From Cephalopachus bancanus (taxonomy: Eukaryota; Chordata; Mammalia; Primates; Tarsiidae): a stretch of DNA of 64,000 nucleotides. Below the pieces are notes generated by a model. It did not search any database. It was not told the origin of the DNA and saw only the letters and a list, made by a program, of their open reading frames with translations. The translations under genes were made by a program, and so were the position numbers. Shown here piece after piece: positions 48,500-60,179 of the stretch. How positions within the stretch are numbered: the first letter of the stretch is position 1; each line of letters begins with the position of its first letter. Location: the NCBI GenBank assembly GCA_027257055.1, contig JAPVLO010000206.1, positions 186,001 to 250,000 on the forward strand. Direction: 5' to 3'.

Positions 48500-48895
48500 T
48501 ACAGGCATCAACTTCCTTTTTGTAAGTTTCTCTCTTGAAATCTCTGCCCTCCTATGCACAATGCTCCAGTCCCACCAAAATACCACCTGCTGCCTTACCA
48601 ACCGTGTGTGCTCCTCCATACCTCTGTACTTTTGCATACTGATCTGAGCAGCCTTTCATCTCTCTCTGTCTCATTATCTCTTTCTTATCCTTGAAGAACA
48701 CTGAAACATTTTCCACAAGATTTCTTTACCTTCAGGGCCATCAGGGCCCAGTTCCTCCTCTGGACCCCTGTGGCATAGGGATTGGAGGTTGTATTGTAAT
48801 TAATTATTTACCGATTGCTCAGGGACTGTGTCTTATTCATGTTTGTGTACATAGCATCCAGCACAGTGACTAGAGGCTAAGAAGTAGTTAATAAG
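48500..48895 (+). mobile_element. L2 LINE 3' end (ancient)
   Basis: CAGGGACTGTGTCTTATTCATG and ATAGCATCCAGCACAGTGACTAGAGG match the conserved L2 3' end (GCAGGGACTGTGTCT ... CCAGCACAGTG). Its tail runs into the GGAA microsatellite. Confidence 0.6.
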
Positions 48896-49017
48896 TGAAG
48901 GAAAGAAAGAAGGAGAGAGGAATGAAGGCAGGAAGAAAGGCAGGCAGGCAGGCAGGAAGGAAGGAAGGAAGGAAGGAAGGAAGGAAGGAAGGAAGGAAGC
49001 AAAGAAAGAAGGAAGGT
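48896..49017 (+). repeat. (GGAA)n/(GGCA)n purine microsatellite
   Basis: About 120 nt of purine-rich repeat: AAAG and GGCA units, then a pure GGAA block of about 11 units. GGAA tracts are potential binding arrays for ETS factors (general knowledge). Confidence 0.95.
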
Positions 49018-49169
49018 CGGTCATCACTTTGGATTAGGACTGCACTGGCCATGGGTGGAGGGGAGCGAGGGGAGACAGACTGTGCGTGACACTCCAAGCC
49101 CCCTAAGCATACCCCATTGTCCTAACAGATTTCAGTTGTAAAATACAAAGTAAAAGATTAAGTTCCTAA

Positions 49170-49454
49170 GCCGGGCTCGGTGGCTCAGCCTGTAATCCCG
49201 CGCATTTGGGAGGCTGAGGTGAGTGGATTGCCTGAGCCCGCGGGTTCGAGACCCGCCTGGGCACCAAGACCTCATCTCTACAATAAATTAAAAAATCAGC
49301 CGGGTGTGGTAGCGCATGCCTATAATTCCAGCTACTCGGAAGGCTGAGGAGGAAGGATCGCCAGAGCCCAGCAGGTTGAGGCTGCGGTGGCCAGGAGCGG
49401 CCACTGCACTCCAGTCTGGGTGACAGAGTGAGACTCCAACTCAAAAAAAAAAAA
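49170..49454 (+). mobile_element. Young Alu SINE, lineage family
   Basis: Complete dimer with all markers and an A tail. Perfect 18-bp duplication AAAAGATTAAGTTCCTAA at 49152-49169 and 49455-49472, overlapping the A tail. Confidence 0.96.
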
Positions 49455-49479
49455 AAAAGATTAAGTTCCTAAGAATCTC

Positions 49480-50690
49480 AAACACCAAACACAAGTGTTT
49501 TCTAGGTGCAGTGCCCTGTGCAAATGCATGGGTCTCAGGCTTGTGTCCTGCCCCAGCAAGTCACAGAGTTGGGTGCACGAGGACAAGGCGGGCTTGGCAG
49601 AGGAGGTGGTCTGGGCTCAGCCCCGACTGTCTTCTAAAGGCAATATTGAAGCATATGTTTTAAAATATAAAACCCCCGTTTGATTTCCTGCCTCAGCTCT
49701 ACCTGTTCCATCTCCTCCACCCTCCCTTTATGTCGTTTACTGATACTCTTTGTAGTATCAGTTTTTGCTGACCATCACCCATGGGAAGAGGAATTTAACA
49801 GAGATGTTATTGTCTGAAGTAGTTATGCTAAGTGAAAATAAACACAAATAAATCCTGCCTTCTGCACTGGGTCACATGCTGGCTTTGGGGAGTCATTTGC
49901 ATCTATCTATATTTTTTACGGAGGCATACACTGGCAAAATAACATTATTCACATGTCACTGGTAGACATGCATTTTATTAGACACAGGTCTTCTAAAAAC
50001 CATCATCCTTCAGCCAGTTTTAACCCCTCTGCTGCTCACAATTGTTGCTGACTTCACCTTCAGGCAGTGTCTTGTTTAGACAGGTCCATTTTTTTTTGGA
50101 TATGAGTTATTCCTAAAAGTGACTCCTCAAAATAAATTGCTATAGAAGTGGGTTGCATTCCTCCAGATATAAGAACCAACTTATATCTGACTATAGGTGC
50201 AACCAATGATATGTCCTATAAAAACACAGATGAATTGCATCCTGCATAAGACCACATGGCTGACTATAAAGGTTCTTCAATCAGTTTCAGTTTTATGAAC
50301 ATTGCTTAAGTGTATTCCTGATGCATTATTTATTTTATCTACAATTATAAAGCTAGCTATGGGAAATATCAATTAAACTCTTAATTAATTAATTAATGGT
50401 TTTTTTGTTAATCAATATTATTAATTGGATGACACAAATCTCTTTTAAAAATTATGTAGTCAATATACATTTGACTACAAATTAAAATGCAAGTCAAATG
50501 CATTTCACTACAAAGTCAAAAAGCCCAAATCCTTTCACAGAGAAATTCTACCCTAGAAAAGTCAGAATGGGAGATAAACACCTATACAGATGTTTACTGA
50601 AGTGCTATTTGCAATTGCAAAACACAGAAAAGAACTTAGGTGTGAAACAGAGGAATAGTTGCATAAATGACGGCATTAGAAATGTAGTGT
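49480..50690. other. intergenic, nothing recognised
   Basis: AT-rich DNA with a TTAA/ATTA tandem near 50380-50397. No gene evidence. Confidence 0.5.
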
Positions 50691-50699
50691 GGTCTAAAG

Positions 50700-51239
50700 C
50701 AGGCATGTCCAACCTGTGACCCAGGGGCCACATGTAGCCCTGGACAGCTAGTAATGCAGCCCCACAAAATCTTTTAACATTATGTATTTTTTAGCATTTA
50801 TTTTATTTGTGATTCATGTGTAGTTCCATTATTGAAGTTCACAATCATGCCTTATTCATGACATTACTTTTTGGCAGCACATACATTTGTGAGTAGTTGT
50901 TTTCAATTATGAAGCACAGAAGAACAAAATTCAAGCAAACATTTCTGATGAGAACCTTGAGAACCCACTAAGAATTACGACCACTTACATCAAACCAGAC
51001 ATTGATAAATTAGTTTTACAAAAACAAGGTCAAATTTCCCACTAGTTTTATATTGTCCTCACTTTTTAAAATTTTATAATAAAAATATAAAAATAAAAGT
51101 TCTTAATATGTATATATACTAACTATAATATATCATGTATGTGCGGCCCAAGACAATTCCTCTTTACTCAATACAGCCCAGGGAAGTCAAAAGTTTACTT
51201 ATTGTGACCTTAGGGATGCCAAAAGGTTGGACATTCCTG
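50700..51239 (+). mobile_element. hAT-type DNA transposon, 540 bp, non-autonomous
   Basis: It begins CAGGCATGTCCAACCT and ends with the inverse of CAGGAATGTCCAACCT, so the terminal inverted repeats match at 15 of 16 positions. It is flanked by a perfect 8-bp duplication GTCTAAAG (50692-50699 and 51240-51247), the hallmark length for hAT elements. No transposase remains. The internal sequence has the repeated GGCCACATGTAGCCC / GCGGCCCAAGACAATTCCTC motif typical of this widespread primate family. Confidence 0.92.
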
Positions 51240-51247
51240 GTCTAAAG

Positions 51248-51345
51248 GTTAAGAGTGGTCTCTGGAGTCAGCCAGTCTGAGTTGGAAAGCCAGCTCTTTC
51301 ACTTACTAATTTTGTGATCTGGGATGTTAGTTTTCTCATCTAATA
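51248..51345 (+). mobile_element. MIR SINE, host of the hAT insertion
   Basis: TTAAGAGTGGTCTCTGGAGTCAGCC, GAAAGCCAGCTCTTTCACTTACTA and TTTTGTGATCTGGG are MIR core features. Its 5' few bases lie left of the hAT element. Confidence 0.7.
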
Positions 51346-51627
51346 TTTTAGCTCTTGCTAAATAAAAAATATCAATCATTCATTGTCATAGTTCACACAG
51401 GTGCAGGTAGGCTGGGGTTCAAACGACGTAGATTGGGCTTGGCCCAGCAGTTTTGCTTCTGTCTGCTCCATGCATCCCTCATCCACCTCTCTTATCCTAG
51501 TGGGATAGACAGAGCATGCTCTTTACACAATGATAAAAGAGCCTCAAGAGTGAAAAGTGCAAACACACGAGACAGTCAAAAGACAACGTTTAATTTCTGC
51601 CTCTTTCATTCTATTATTTATTATTTA

Positions 51628-52957
51628 TTTTAAAGATGTGGGGTACAATTCAGAATCAGGTATGCAAATGTTCATTATACAGGTACCCTTGTTGATGAGG
51701 TGTGTCCCTCCCTCCCCTGGCAGTTTTCCTCCACTGCCAATCCCACTCTCCCTCCCCTGGCAGTTTCCCACTACTGCCAATCCCTTTCTTATAGTACTAG
51801 GATAATTGTTCAAGGCCTGCTTATGAGTGAGAACATATGGTACTATGTTCTTTGCTTCTGTGACAGGTCACTTAGTATGATAGACTCTAAATTCATCCAA
51901 GTTGCTGCAAAGTCCATATGTTTGTCCTTCTTCATGGCTGCATAATATTCCACTGTTTATATGTACCACATTTTTTTTTAATCCAATCCAGATTAGATGG
52001 GCAGCATGGTTGGTTCCATGTTTTTGCTATTGTGAATAGAGCTGTAACAATCATGCATGTGCAGGTATCTTTTTCATAGAGAGATTTGAGTTCCTTTGGG
52101 TATATTCCCAGAAGGAGGTTGCTGGGTTGTATGGAAGGTCGATTTTTAGATCTTTTAGGAATCATCAAACTGTTTTCCACAGAGGTTGTACTAGTTTACA
52201 CTTTCATCAACAGTGTAGAAGTGTTCCCTTTTTGCTGTATCCTCTCCGGCATTTGTTGTTTTTTAAGTTATTGATGATGGCCATCCTGACTGGAGTTTTA
52301 ATGTGCATTTCTTGGATGATTAGTGAGGTTGAGCATTTTTTCATGCATCTGTTGGCTGCCTGTATGTCTTCTTTTGAGTAGTGTCCATTCATATCTTTTT
52401 CCCATTTTGTAATGGGGCTGTTTGTTTTTTTTCTTTTCAGCACATTTGAGTTCCTTATAGGTCCTAGATGTTAGACCTTTGTCAGATATACTGTTGGCAA
52501 ATATTTTTTCCCATACCATGGGCTGTCTCCCCACTCTCTTGATGGTTTCTTTGGCTTTGCAGAAGCTTGTCAGGTTGATGAGGTCATACTTATCTATCTT
52601 ATCTCTTATGGCATGAGCACTTGGGGTTTTGATAAGGAATTAGTTGCCAGTTTCAATTTCCATAAGGGTGTCGCCTACATTTTCTAAGGTTCTTTTAGTT
52701 TGAGGTTTTACATTTAGGACTTTGATCCATTTAGAGTTGATTTTTGTGTATGGTGATAGGTAGGGATCTTGTTTGAATATTCTACATGTGGCCAGCCAGT
52801 TTCCCCAGCACCATTTACTGAATAGGTTCTCCTCTCCCCAATGGTTGATGGTGGAAGCTTTTTTGAAGATGAGTTGGTTGGGAAATTGAGGTTTTGCTTC
52901 TGGAATCTCTATCCTGTTCCATTGGTCTTGGACCAATACCAGGCTCTTTGATTATTG
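51628..52957 (-). mobile_element. LINE-1 3' fragment, 5'-truncated
   Basis: 3' UTR (GATGTGGGGTACAATTCAG on +) plus the ORF2 C-terminus on -, in pieces at 52207-52936 ([34 protein letters not shown]). Closely related to the full-length L1 at 28933-35375 by position of blocks. Confidence 0.92.
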
Positions 52958-52984
52958 TAAAAAGGGCATGTTTATAAAGGAAGG

Positions 52985-53175
52985 TTTCTCACTTTGGTAC
53001 AATTGAAATTTTGGGTCCGACAACTCTTTATTGTATGGGCTATCCTGTGATTGAGGATGTTTGGTAGCATCCCAGGTTCTCTCTCCATATTAGATGTCAG
53101 AAGTAACCCCACAGTTGCGACAACCAAAAGTATCTCCAGACATAGCCAAATGTCCTTGGAGAGCGGATGGCAGAG
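52985..53175 (+). mobile_element. MER20-like hAT DNA element (partial)
   Basis: GGTTTCTCACTTTGGTACAATTG, TTTTGGGTCCGACAACTC, TAGCATCCCAGG and GCGACAACCAAAAGTATCTCCAGACAT follow this MER family. The right terminus is absent. Confidence 0.65.
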
Positions 53176-53239
53176 TACGGTCTGCAGAATATGAAGGGGT
53201 AAAGAACTAGGTACAATAATGAAATCTGCCACCGTGAGG

Positions 53240-54660
53240 TCTATAATATTATTGACTTTCCATTGTGTTTCAAATAATTAAATTCAATGGCTGCTCTTTT
53301 AATATGTGTTTAATAGATGCTAGCTTCTATTATGTTATAGTCGTATAATCTAGTCATTAAAAATTAGATTTGTCAGGGATTTTTATATAATGGGAAAATG
53401 TGTAAGTATCCTTTAAGTGAAGAAGAAAGGTTGTAGAGCAATGTGTACATTTAGAAAAACAAGTTTATAAAAAATATAAATATCAATACTTAGGAAGAAG
53501 AATGGGTGGATACACAACAAAATATTAAAAGGTGATTTTCTAGTTTGGCCTAATTAGGGGTGATTCTCATTTTTATATTTTTCTGTCTCCCCCCAAATTT
53601 CTCACAACAATATTGCATTTATTTTTTAAATTAGAAAGCAAGTTTTACATAAAAACGCACACAGCATAAAATTTGTTTAGGATGCTCCATCCTGACTCTT
53701 TCTCCCACCCCCACCCACCCCAAACAAATATTTCCTTCAAGTAAGAAGAGCCGTTTAAAAATCATTCTATTGGGCAACCCCCTCAGGTGCCCCCACACAC
53801 ACTGTAGGAGCTTTTCTGTTGTCTCAATAAATCCTGCTTTAAAAAAAATCATTCTTTTTACCTTGGTCCTTTAGAGAAAGTATTGTCATAGATGGTCAAT
53901 AAATATTTGTGGTTGTTGATTTCATTTCCTGCGGTAAAAAGCACTTGTAAAGGCAATAATGTATTAAAGTGGGCTTTAAGGATTTTTAAAATATAAAAAT
54001 ATTAAGAACTGGAGTTTATGTGAGTGAGCAGATTTACATACTACAACTGGAATTACAAATTGCTGAAATCTTTCTAGAAGGCAATTCGGCAGTCCTTTAA
54101 AGTGTTTTTACATAACATTTCCATGCCTAAGTATCTATCTCTCCCAAGTAAATGTTCCAGAGATGTATATAAAATCTACTAAATAAAGATGTTCACTAAA
54201 GCATTATATACTGCTGCCACAATTGGGAAGCTATGTCTGATGACAGCAAGATATCCTACAGCCAATAAAAGCATTGTTTGCAAAATCATTTAAGGATATT
54301 GGGAAATACTCATCATTCAGTGGTGTGGAAGAACTCTACTGCTCCTAGTATCTATTTAGGCATCTTGCATTTAGCAATAGATATCCACTCCCACCAAGCT
54401 TTAGCAAGACACAGGTTTCCCACCTGCCTTGAAATTGAGATGTGAACAGAAATGACGTGAGCAACTTGAGTCACATCCATCAAAAGAAAGGAACAGCTTG
54501 TCCTCTACTTCCTCTCCACTCACTCTGGGCTGAATGCAGATAAGGCACCTGTGAGTAAGCCCAAGTCATGCATCCAGGGTGATGCCCTAGCAGGTGAAGG
54601 AGCAGCAGAACGATAGAGACGTAGATCCCTGCATGACTTCCAAAGCAAAGATGCTTTCAT
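53240..54660. other. intergenic, nothing recognised
   Basis: AT-rich DNA with no coding or repeat signature I can name. Confidence 0.5.
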
Positions 54661-54669
54661 GTCTCTAAC

Positions 54670-55790
54670 TCCTTTTTTTTTTTTTTTTTTTTGAGAGAAA
54701 AATCAATCTATTTTGTAATCTGTTTGGTGAGGTCTTTTGTAACAGTAGCTTAGTCTGAATCATGGGTAAACTTAAATTGGTACCAGAAATAGTATCCTGT
54801 AGGGGTAACAAACATGTAACCTGCATCCTTCTTGTGTAGGCAGTAAGGAAACAGATATTGCAGGCTGGAAAGCTGGTGACCTCTTTCACACTGGATAAAA
54901 CCAGTCCTATGATAACTTTGAAGGCCATTTACCTGATTACTATACCAGGAACCCTGGGGAAAACAGTGAGACAAAACCAGAATGTTGGTTTCTGTTGGCT
55001 GCTCCTTGCTGTTTTTGGTAGAAAGAGATCAATAGAGAGATGAAGTTTGGCAAGAATTTGTCAACTTGAAAACAGAGGTGGAAGGAAATATAGTTCTGAG
55101 ATAAGGATGTCTCCTATGTTTAGGACTGCAATCTGAATTGACTAGCAGTCCAGTAATTCAGGCCTCATAGAGCTGGAAAATTGAACTGCTTCAGTACCAT
55201 AAACAGAAAGAGATATTACTGTGTCTCTGAGCCTTCCTCCAGGGCTTGATGTTCATGGAACCATGGGAGCCAATTCAATGGCAAATATAGAATTAAGCAC
55301 ATTGTTGTCTCACCCAAGCCTGTTATTTCAGATGACCTCAAAGCTGCTACTGAGTTAGAGAGAAAAATCATCCAAGAACAGAGATGAGTAAATAAATGAG
55401 TGTCCAGGAACTTAAAATTTATGCAGACAAGATCTTTGGCTCTCCTTCTATGTTCATGAAAATGACTGGAAGCAAATAGTCCAGAAAACTGCTAAGAATT
55501 TTGAAAGAATTGTGTGATCAAAGAAACCACAAACCTGGCCTGCAAAAGCTGTAATTTTCTGATCCCTAAAGTAATCCCCAGGAAAGGAAAGTTGTGCATC
55601 CCCAAGGAAGGCACGTTATCCCACATACTTTACTTGTGGCCACAGAAGTTAGTGGACACATAGAGTCTCCAAGATGTCAGTGGACAAAGGAGTTCTTGCC
55701 AGAGAAGAGAGCCAGTGTATACAGACCAAGGAATTTTCTGCATTGGCTGAGACTTCTCACAGTTCCATACTTGTCACAATTACTTCTCAG
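54670..55790 (-). mobile_element. possible MaLR internal sequence
   Basis: TTAAATTGGTACCAGAAATAG and later blocks recall internal regions of MaLR elements, and a 19-T run opens it at about 54673-54691. Orientation and class are uncertain. Confidence 0.25.
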
Positions 55791-55844
55791 TAACATTTCA
55801 TCATTCTTTAGTGCCATAATAATTCTTTCCCTTTCCCCTTTTTT

Positions 55845-56400
55845 AAATCTTTATTTTAGATTCATGGGGTATACATGCATGTTCATTACATGAACATACT
55901 GTGTAGTAGTGGGGACTGGGTCTTAAGTGGTCCACTCCCCAGATAGTAAACATTGTACCCCACAGGTAATTTTTGAACGCTAGCCTCCTTCCCCACCTCC
56001 TTCCTTATTGGTGTCTCCAGTGTCTATTGTTTCCATCTTTGTGACCATTTAGCTCCCACAAAAGAGTGAGAACATGCAGTGTTTAATTTTCTGTTTCTGA
56101 GTGAGTTCGCTTAGGATAATGATCTCCAACTCCATCCATGTTGCTGCAAAAGACATGATTTCATTTTTTTATGACTTCATAGTATCCCATGATGTATATA
56201 TGTCATGCTTTCTTTATTCAGTCAATTATTGGTGAGTACTTAGGTTGGTTCTGTGATTTCACTATTGTGAATACTGCTGCAATGAACATACAAATACAGG
56301 TACCTTTTTTGTATGTTGATTTCTTTTCCTTTGGGTAGATCCCTAGTAGTGAGATTTGTGGGGGGGTCAAATGAAAATTCAATTCACTCTTTTTCCAAAC
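55845..56400 (-). mobile_element. LINE-1 3' fragment, older
   Basis: CTTTATTTTAGATTCATGGGGTATACATG, GTGAGAACATGCAGTG and CATAGTATCCCATGATGTATATA on + are reversed L1 3' sequence; the - strand keeps LLGIYPKEKKS. Confidence 0.85.
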
Positions 56401-56499
56401 GGGAGTTTTTATTTCAGTTATCCTGTTTGACTCCATCACTGAATCATTAAGTATGAGGAAGGCGCCAGAAGACATACCTATTAATCTATAAACCCCTAG

Positions 56500-57180
56500 A
56501 TCCTGCCACCTTCTTTACCCCAATGCAGAGGACTTCATGACAACCAGAAATCTTGGAGTGAAAGTAGTAACTGGGTGTTTCTTTAGGCTGTTCCCCTGGG
56601 GCAGTGGAGGAGGGGGGCACAGCAAACATGTTCTATGTGGTTGGAGGACACACAGGCGTGAATGGGTAACTTGAGGCAGAGACTGACAATTGGCCCCAAT
56701 ATCCATTTTCCCCTTACATTTATGTGTAAGGTCTTTTATATGGGGTTCTGCAAGGGATATGACTGGGCAGTGGGTGGCCAGCTTTTCCCAACCTTCTTTA
56801 TGACTAAGTGTAGCCATGTTGTTGGATTTTGATGACTGGCAAGTGAGCAGAAAAGAAGTGAGCAAATATCAAGGCATGTTCTTAGAAGAAGCTGTTTGCC
56901 TTTCATCTCCTCTATGTGTCTTCCCTTGACTTGGTACCATGGAGTATTGTTGGGCCTGCTTCAATCGTGAGGACTAGAGTGACAAGATAGTGTGGCCCTG
57001 GGTCTCTCAGCAGCCACAGGGGCAGAGCTACCCAGGACTCCTGGAGCACCTATCCAGTTTGGTCACCGTACATGAGAGAGAAAAAAGCTTTTATCTTGTT
57101 AGAACCAGTATGTTTTTGTGCCTCTTGGTAATAGACAAAAACTCAATCCACCCTAATAAGTCAATTGCTTAGGCAAAAAA
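56500..57180. mobile_element. possible old LTR-type repeat
   Basis: Block order resembles old MLT-like sequences (GTCTCTCAGCAGCCACAGGGGC, GAGCACCTATCCAGTTTGG), but I could not fix the family. An A run ends it at about 57174-57191. Confidence 0.3.
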
Positions 57181-57939
57181 AAAAAAAAAAAGTACATTAT
57201 AATCTCAATTTTTTTAAAAAAAAGAATGTACATGTAGAAAAAACCTGAAAAGCTAAGTATCAAGATATTTATTTCTAAGTAGTGATATGACCAATAATTT
57301 GTATTTTGTTTCCATACAATAGACTTTTGTTTTCCATATTTTTCACTTTATTACTTTGTATAGGTGTTATTTTTATAATTAGGCAACAATATATGCTGTT
57401 TTTAAAAAATAAATAATCCAACATCTCTCCTTTTTCTCTCTCACATTTAACTAGCCATATTTTCTCCAACTGCCACAATTTTTTCAAAGCTTGGAGAGCA
57501 TTAGACCCAAAAACTAAAAAAACAAAATGCCCCGAGGAAGCTCTAAGTGCTTCCCTTCTCTGTTCATGCCATAAGACCTGCTCAATACTTGACTGACATC
57601 TATCAAAATACCTCAAATTTCACGAAAAAAAAACCCCAAAACAACTAGAAAAATAATTATTGTATAATTACCACAGCTTTTACAAACGCCCTCATACAGC
57701 TTCTAAGGCACCCCTGCACTGACAGAGTGGGCAGTTAATTACAAGGAGGACACATGACTTACTGAAGACCGCGCTCACATTCTCTTTCTTTCCAGAAGAT
57801 TCTGGCAAGCGTGTTTCTCATACTTTGCATGGGGTTGTTATGACTGTTTTTTAAAAAGCTTGGTTATAATCTGCTCAAAACTCTCTTTCTCTCTTCCTGC
57901 ATCCATTAGATCCATCTCTACCAGATTAAATCACCTGCT

Positions 57940-58280
57940 TACTCCATCCCCTTCTCTGTGTCCTTATTGCCATAATTCTGGTGGGTGCACTTTTCTCTCT
58001 CATTGATGACTGCAGCAGCAACTGGCCTCCTTGCTTCTCATCCTTCATCTTTCATAAAGTGTCTACTCTGCAATCAGTGTTGTACTTTAAAGGGGCATAT
58101 CTGATTTTCTCACTGCTCTGTGTAGTTTTCTATCACTTTAAAGATGAGGTCTAATGACTTACAACCTTTCACGATTCAGGTAGGCCTTAGATCTCCAGTT
58201 TCCTCTCTAGGCATTATTCACCCCAACCCACAGCCAGCAAACACCAGTCCTCCATCCCTGCAAACACATCCTATCTGATC
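57940..58280 (+). mobile_element. L2 LINE fragment (ancient)
   Basis: TCATAAAGTGTCTACTCTGCAATC, AAAGATGAGGTCTAATGACTTACAACC and CTCCAGTTTCCTCTCTAGGC match L2 ORF2/3' end composition. Confidence 0.5.
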
Positions 58281-58424
58281 CTCAATGATTTAGGTACACT
58301 GAAAGTCTTTAATATTATTAATAGACTTGAATTTTTCGAGCAGTTTAAGTTTATAGGAACATTGAGCAGAGGATTCAGTGAGTTCCCATATATCCCCAGT
58401 CCCCTGTTATTAACATCTTGCATG

Positions 58425-58820
58425 AAAGGATGATACAGGAATAGAATGGAGAGAAATAATATGAAGAGGAATGCAGTGAAATGCAAGGGAGTGGAGTGGA
58501 GTGGAATGGAGAGGATTGGAATGGAGTAGAATTGAATGGAATTAAAGGGAATGGAATGGTGTAGTATGGCATGGAATGCAGAGGAATGGAATGGAATGGA
58601 GAGTAATGGAATGGTAAGGAATGGAATGGAAAGTAATGGACTGAAGAGGAATGGAATTGAGAGGAATGGAACGGAAAGGAATGGATTCGACTGGAATGGT
58701 GAGGAAAGGAGTGAAAAGTAATAGAATGGAATGGAATGGAGTGGAATGGAACAGAGTGGAAAGGAACGGAGTGGAATGGTATAGAATGAAGAGGAATGGA
58801 ATGGGATGGAGATCTTTTAG
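58425..58820 (+). repeat. GGAAT-type satellite array inserted in L1M
   Basis: About 396 nt dominated by GGAAT/GGAAA-like pentamers (GGAATGGAATGGAATGG at the purest), resembling human satellite II/III-type pentamer DNA. A 7-bp direct repeat TTGCATG lies at 58418-58424 and 58821-58827. Both strands stay open, which gives spurious frames. Confidence 0.92.
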
Positions 58821-59070
58821 TTGCATGCGTGTGGTTCATTTGTTACAATTGATGGACCAATATTTATACATTATTGTTCATTAGAACCCATTATGCTAGG
58901 ATTCACTCTTTTTGATATAAATTCTATGGGTTCTGACAAATGTATCATGATATGTAATCACCATCATAATATTATATGGACTAGATCTCTGCTCTAAAAT
59001 TCCTCTGTGTTCTATCTACTTGTTTTTTCCTCCCTCTCAACTCCCCTAACCCCAGCAACTGCTGATTTTT

Positions 59071-59297
59071 AAAATTTTATTTTGTAGATGTGGGGTACAA
59101 TTCAGGGTTACGCAGGTACCCTTGTTGATGAGATATGCCCCTCCCTCCCCTAGCAGTTTCCCTCAACTGCCAATCCCACCTGCCCTCTCCTGGCAATTTC
59201 CCACTCCTGCCAATCTCTTTCTTATAGTAATATGATCATTGTTCAAGGTCTGCTGATGAGTGAGAATATATGGTTCTCAGTTCTTGTTTCTGTGATA
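59071..59297 (-). mobile_element. short younger L1 3' end nested in L1M
   Basis: GATGTGGGGTACAATTCAGGG and CACTCCTGCCAATCTCTTTC match the start of the 51628 L1 fragment. GATTTTT borders it on both sides. Confidence 0.85.
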
Positions 59298-59859
59298 GAT
59301 TTTTTTTGCTGTCTGCATAGTGTTGACTTTTCCAGAATGTCATAATAGGTGAAATCATACAGCATGTAGCCTTTTAAGACTGTTTCTTTAGTTTAGTAAT
59401 GTGTCTTTAAAATTCCTTCTTTCTATTCATGGTTAATAAGTCATTTCTTTTTGTCTTTAAATATATAGACATACCACAGTATGTTTATGCATTCTCCCAC
59501 TGAAGGACATCTTGGTTCCTTTTAGTTTTTAGTGGCTGTGATAAGGTAGCTATAAACATTCATGAGAAGGGTTTAGCATAAACATATTTCAACCACTGAG
59601 TGTCTTTTAATTCGTCAGATGTCCCTTAGTTGGGTTACTTATCTCTGGACCGCCAAACATGCAGCTGCAATATCCTAGAACATGCTTCTATCTGGGTAAT
59701 TATTATTCACTAATCAGAAGCAGCCTAGAAATCACATACCCGAGAAAGTCTTTCCTAATGCCTTGCCACCTTCTAGTAAATTAGGTATGTCTCCTATGAA
59801 CTTCTGCAACATTCTATTCTATCCCCAGTGTACATGTATCAACCTAAACTGAAAATGCC

Positions 59860-60008
59860 TATTTACTTCTCTAGACTGTGCTCTGGACTCTGACTCAATG
59901 AGGCCTATGAGGTCAGTGGCCTGGTGTACCTAGTCACCACTGTGTCTCGGTCATGTAGCACAGGCTTGACACCTGTTAGGTGCTCAATAAACATGTATTG
60001 AATAAATA
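59860..60008 (+). mobile_element. L2 LINE 3' end (ancient)
   Basis: CTCTAGACTGTGCTCTGGAC, ATGAGGTCAGTGGCC and GGTGCTCAATAAACATGTATTGAATAAAT are the standard L2 3' end. Confidence 0.7.
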
Positions 60009-60179
60009 GCCACTGGGTCCTGGGTATGCACTGCCTAATTTCCATTTCGAAGTATTTTATATTGTTTTGTCACTGTTCTAAAGTCATCATAATCTTTCTT
60101 TTATATTTCTTCTATCCAAAATCCAGAGCCTAGTATACAACAGGGATAAAGTAATGTTGCTGATTGGTTCTTGGTGTGT

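Larger units (their letters stand above)
58330..59600 (+). mobile_element. ancient L1M 3' end carrying two nested insertions
   Basis: Host pieces: 58330-58424 (CAGTTTAAGTTTATAGG, CATATATCCCCAGTCCCC), 58821-59070 (CATTTGTTACAATTGATGGACC, CTATGGGTTCTGACAAATGTATC) and 59298-59600 (CTTTTCCAGAATGTCATAATAGG, ACATACCACAGTATGTTTATGC). They join collinearly once 58425-58820 (satellite array) and 59071-59297 (younger L1) are removed. Confidence 0.8.

Noticed and set aside
48833..49097. overlapping frames with LPSF / KEGR repeats
   Set aside because: Translated GGAA microsatellite.
58375..58839. 154-codon - strand frame and overlapping + strand frames of FHSIP / MEWNG-like repeats
   Set aside because: Produced by the stop-free GGAAT pentamer array. 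The repeats cycle through frames and have no start context or homologue.
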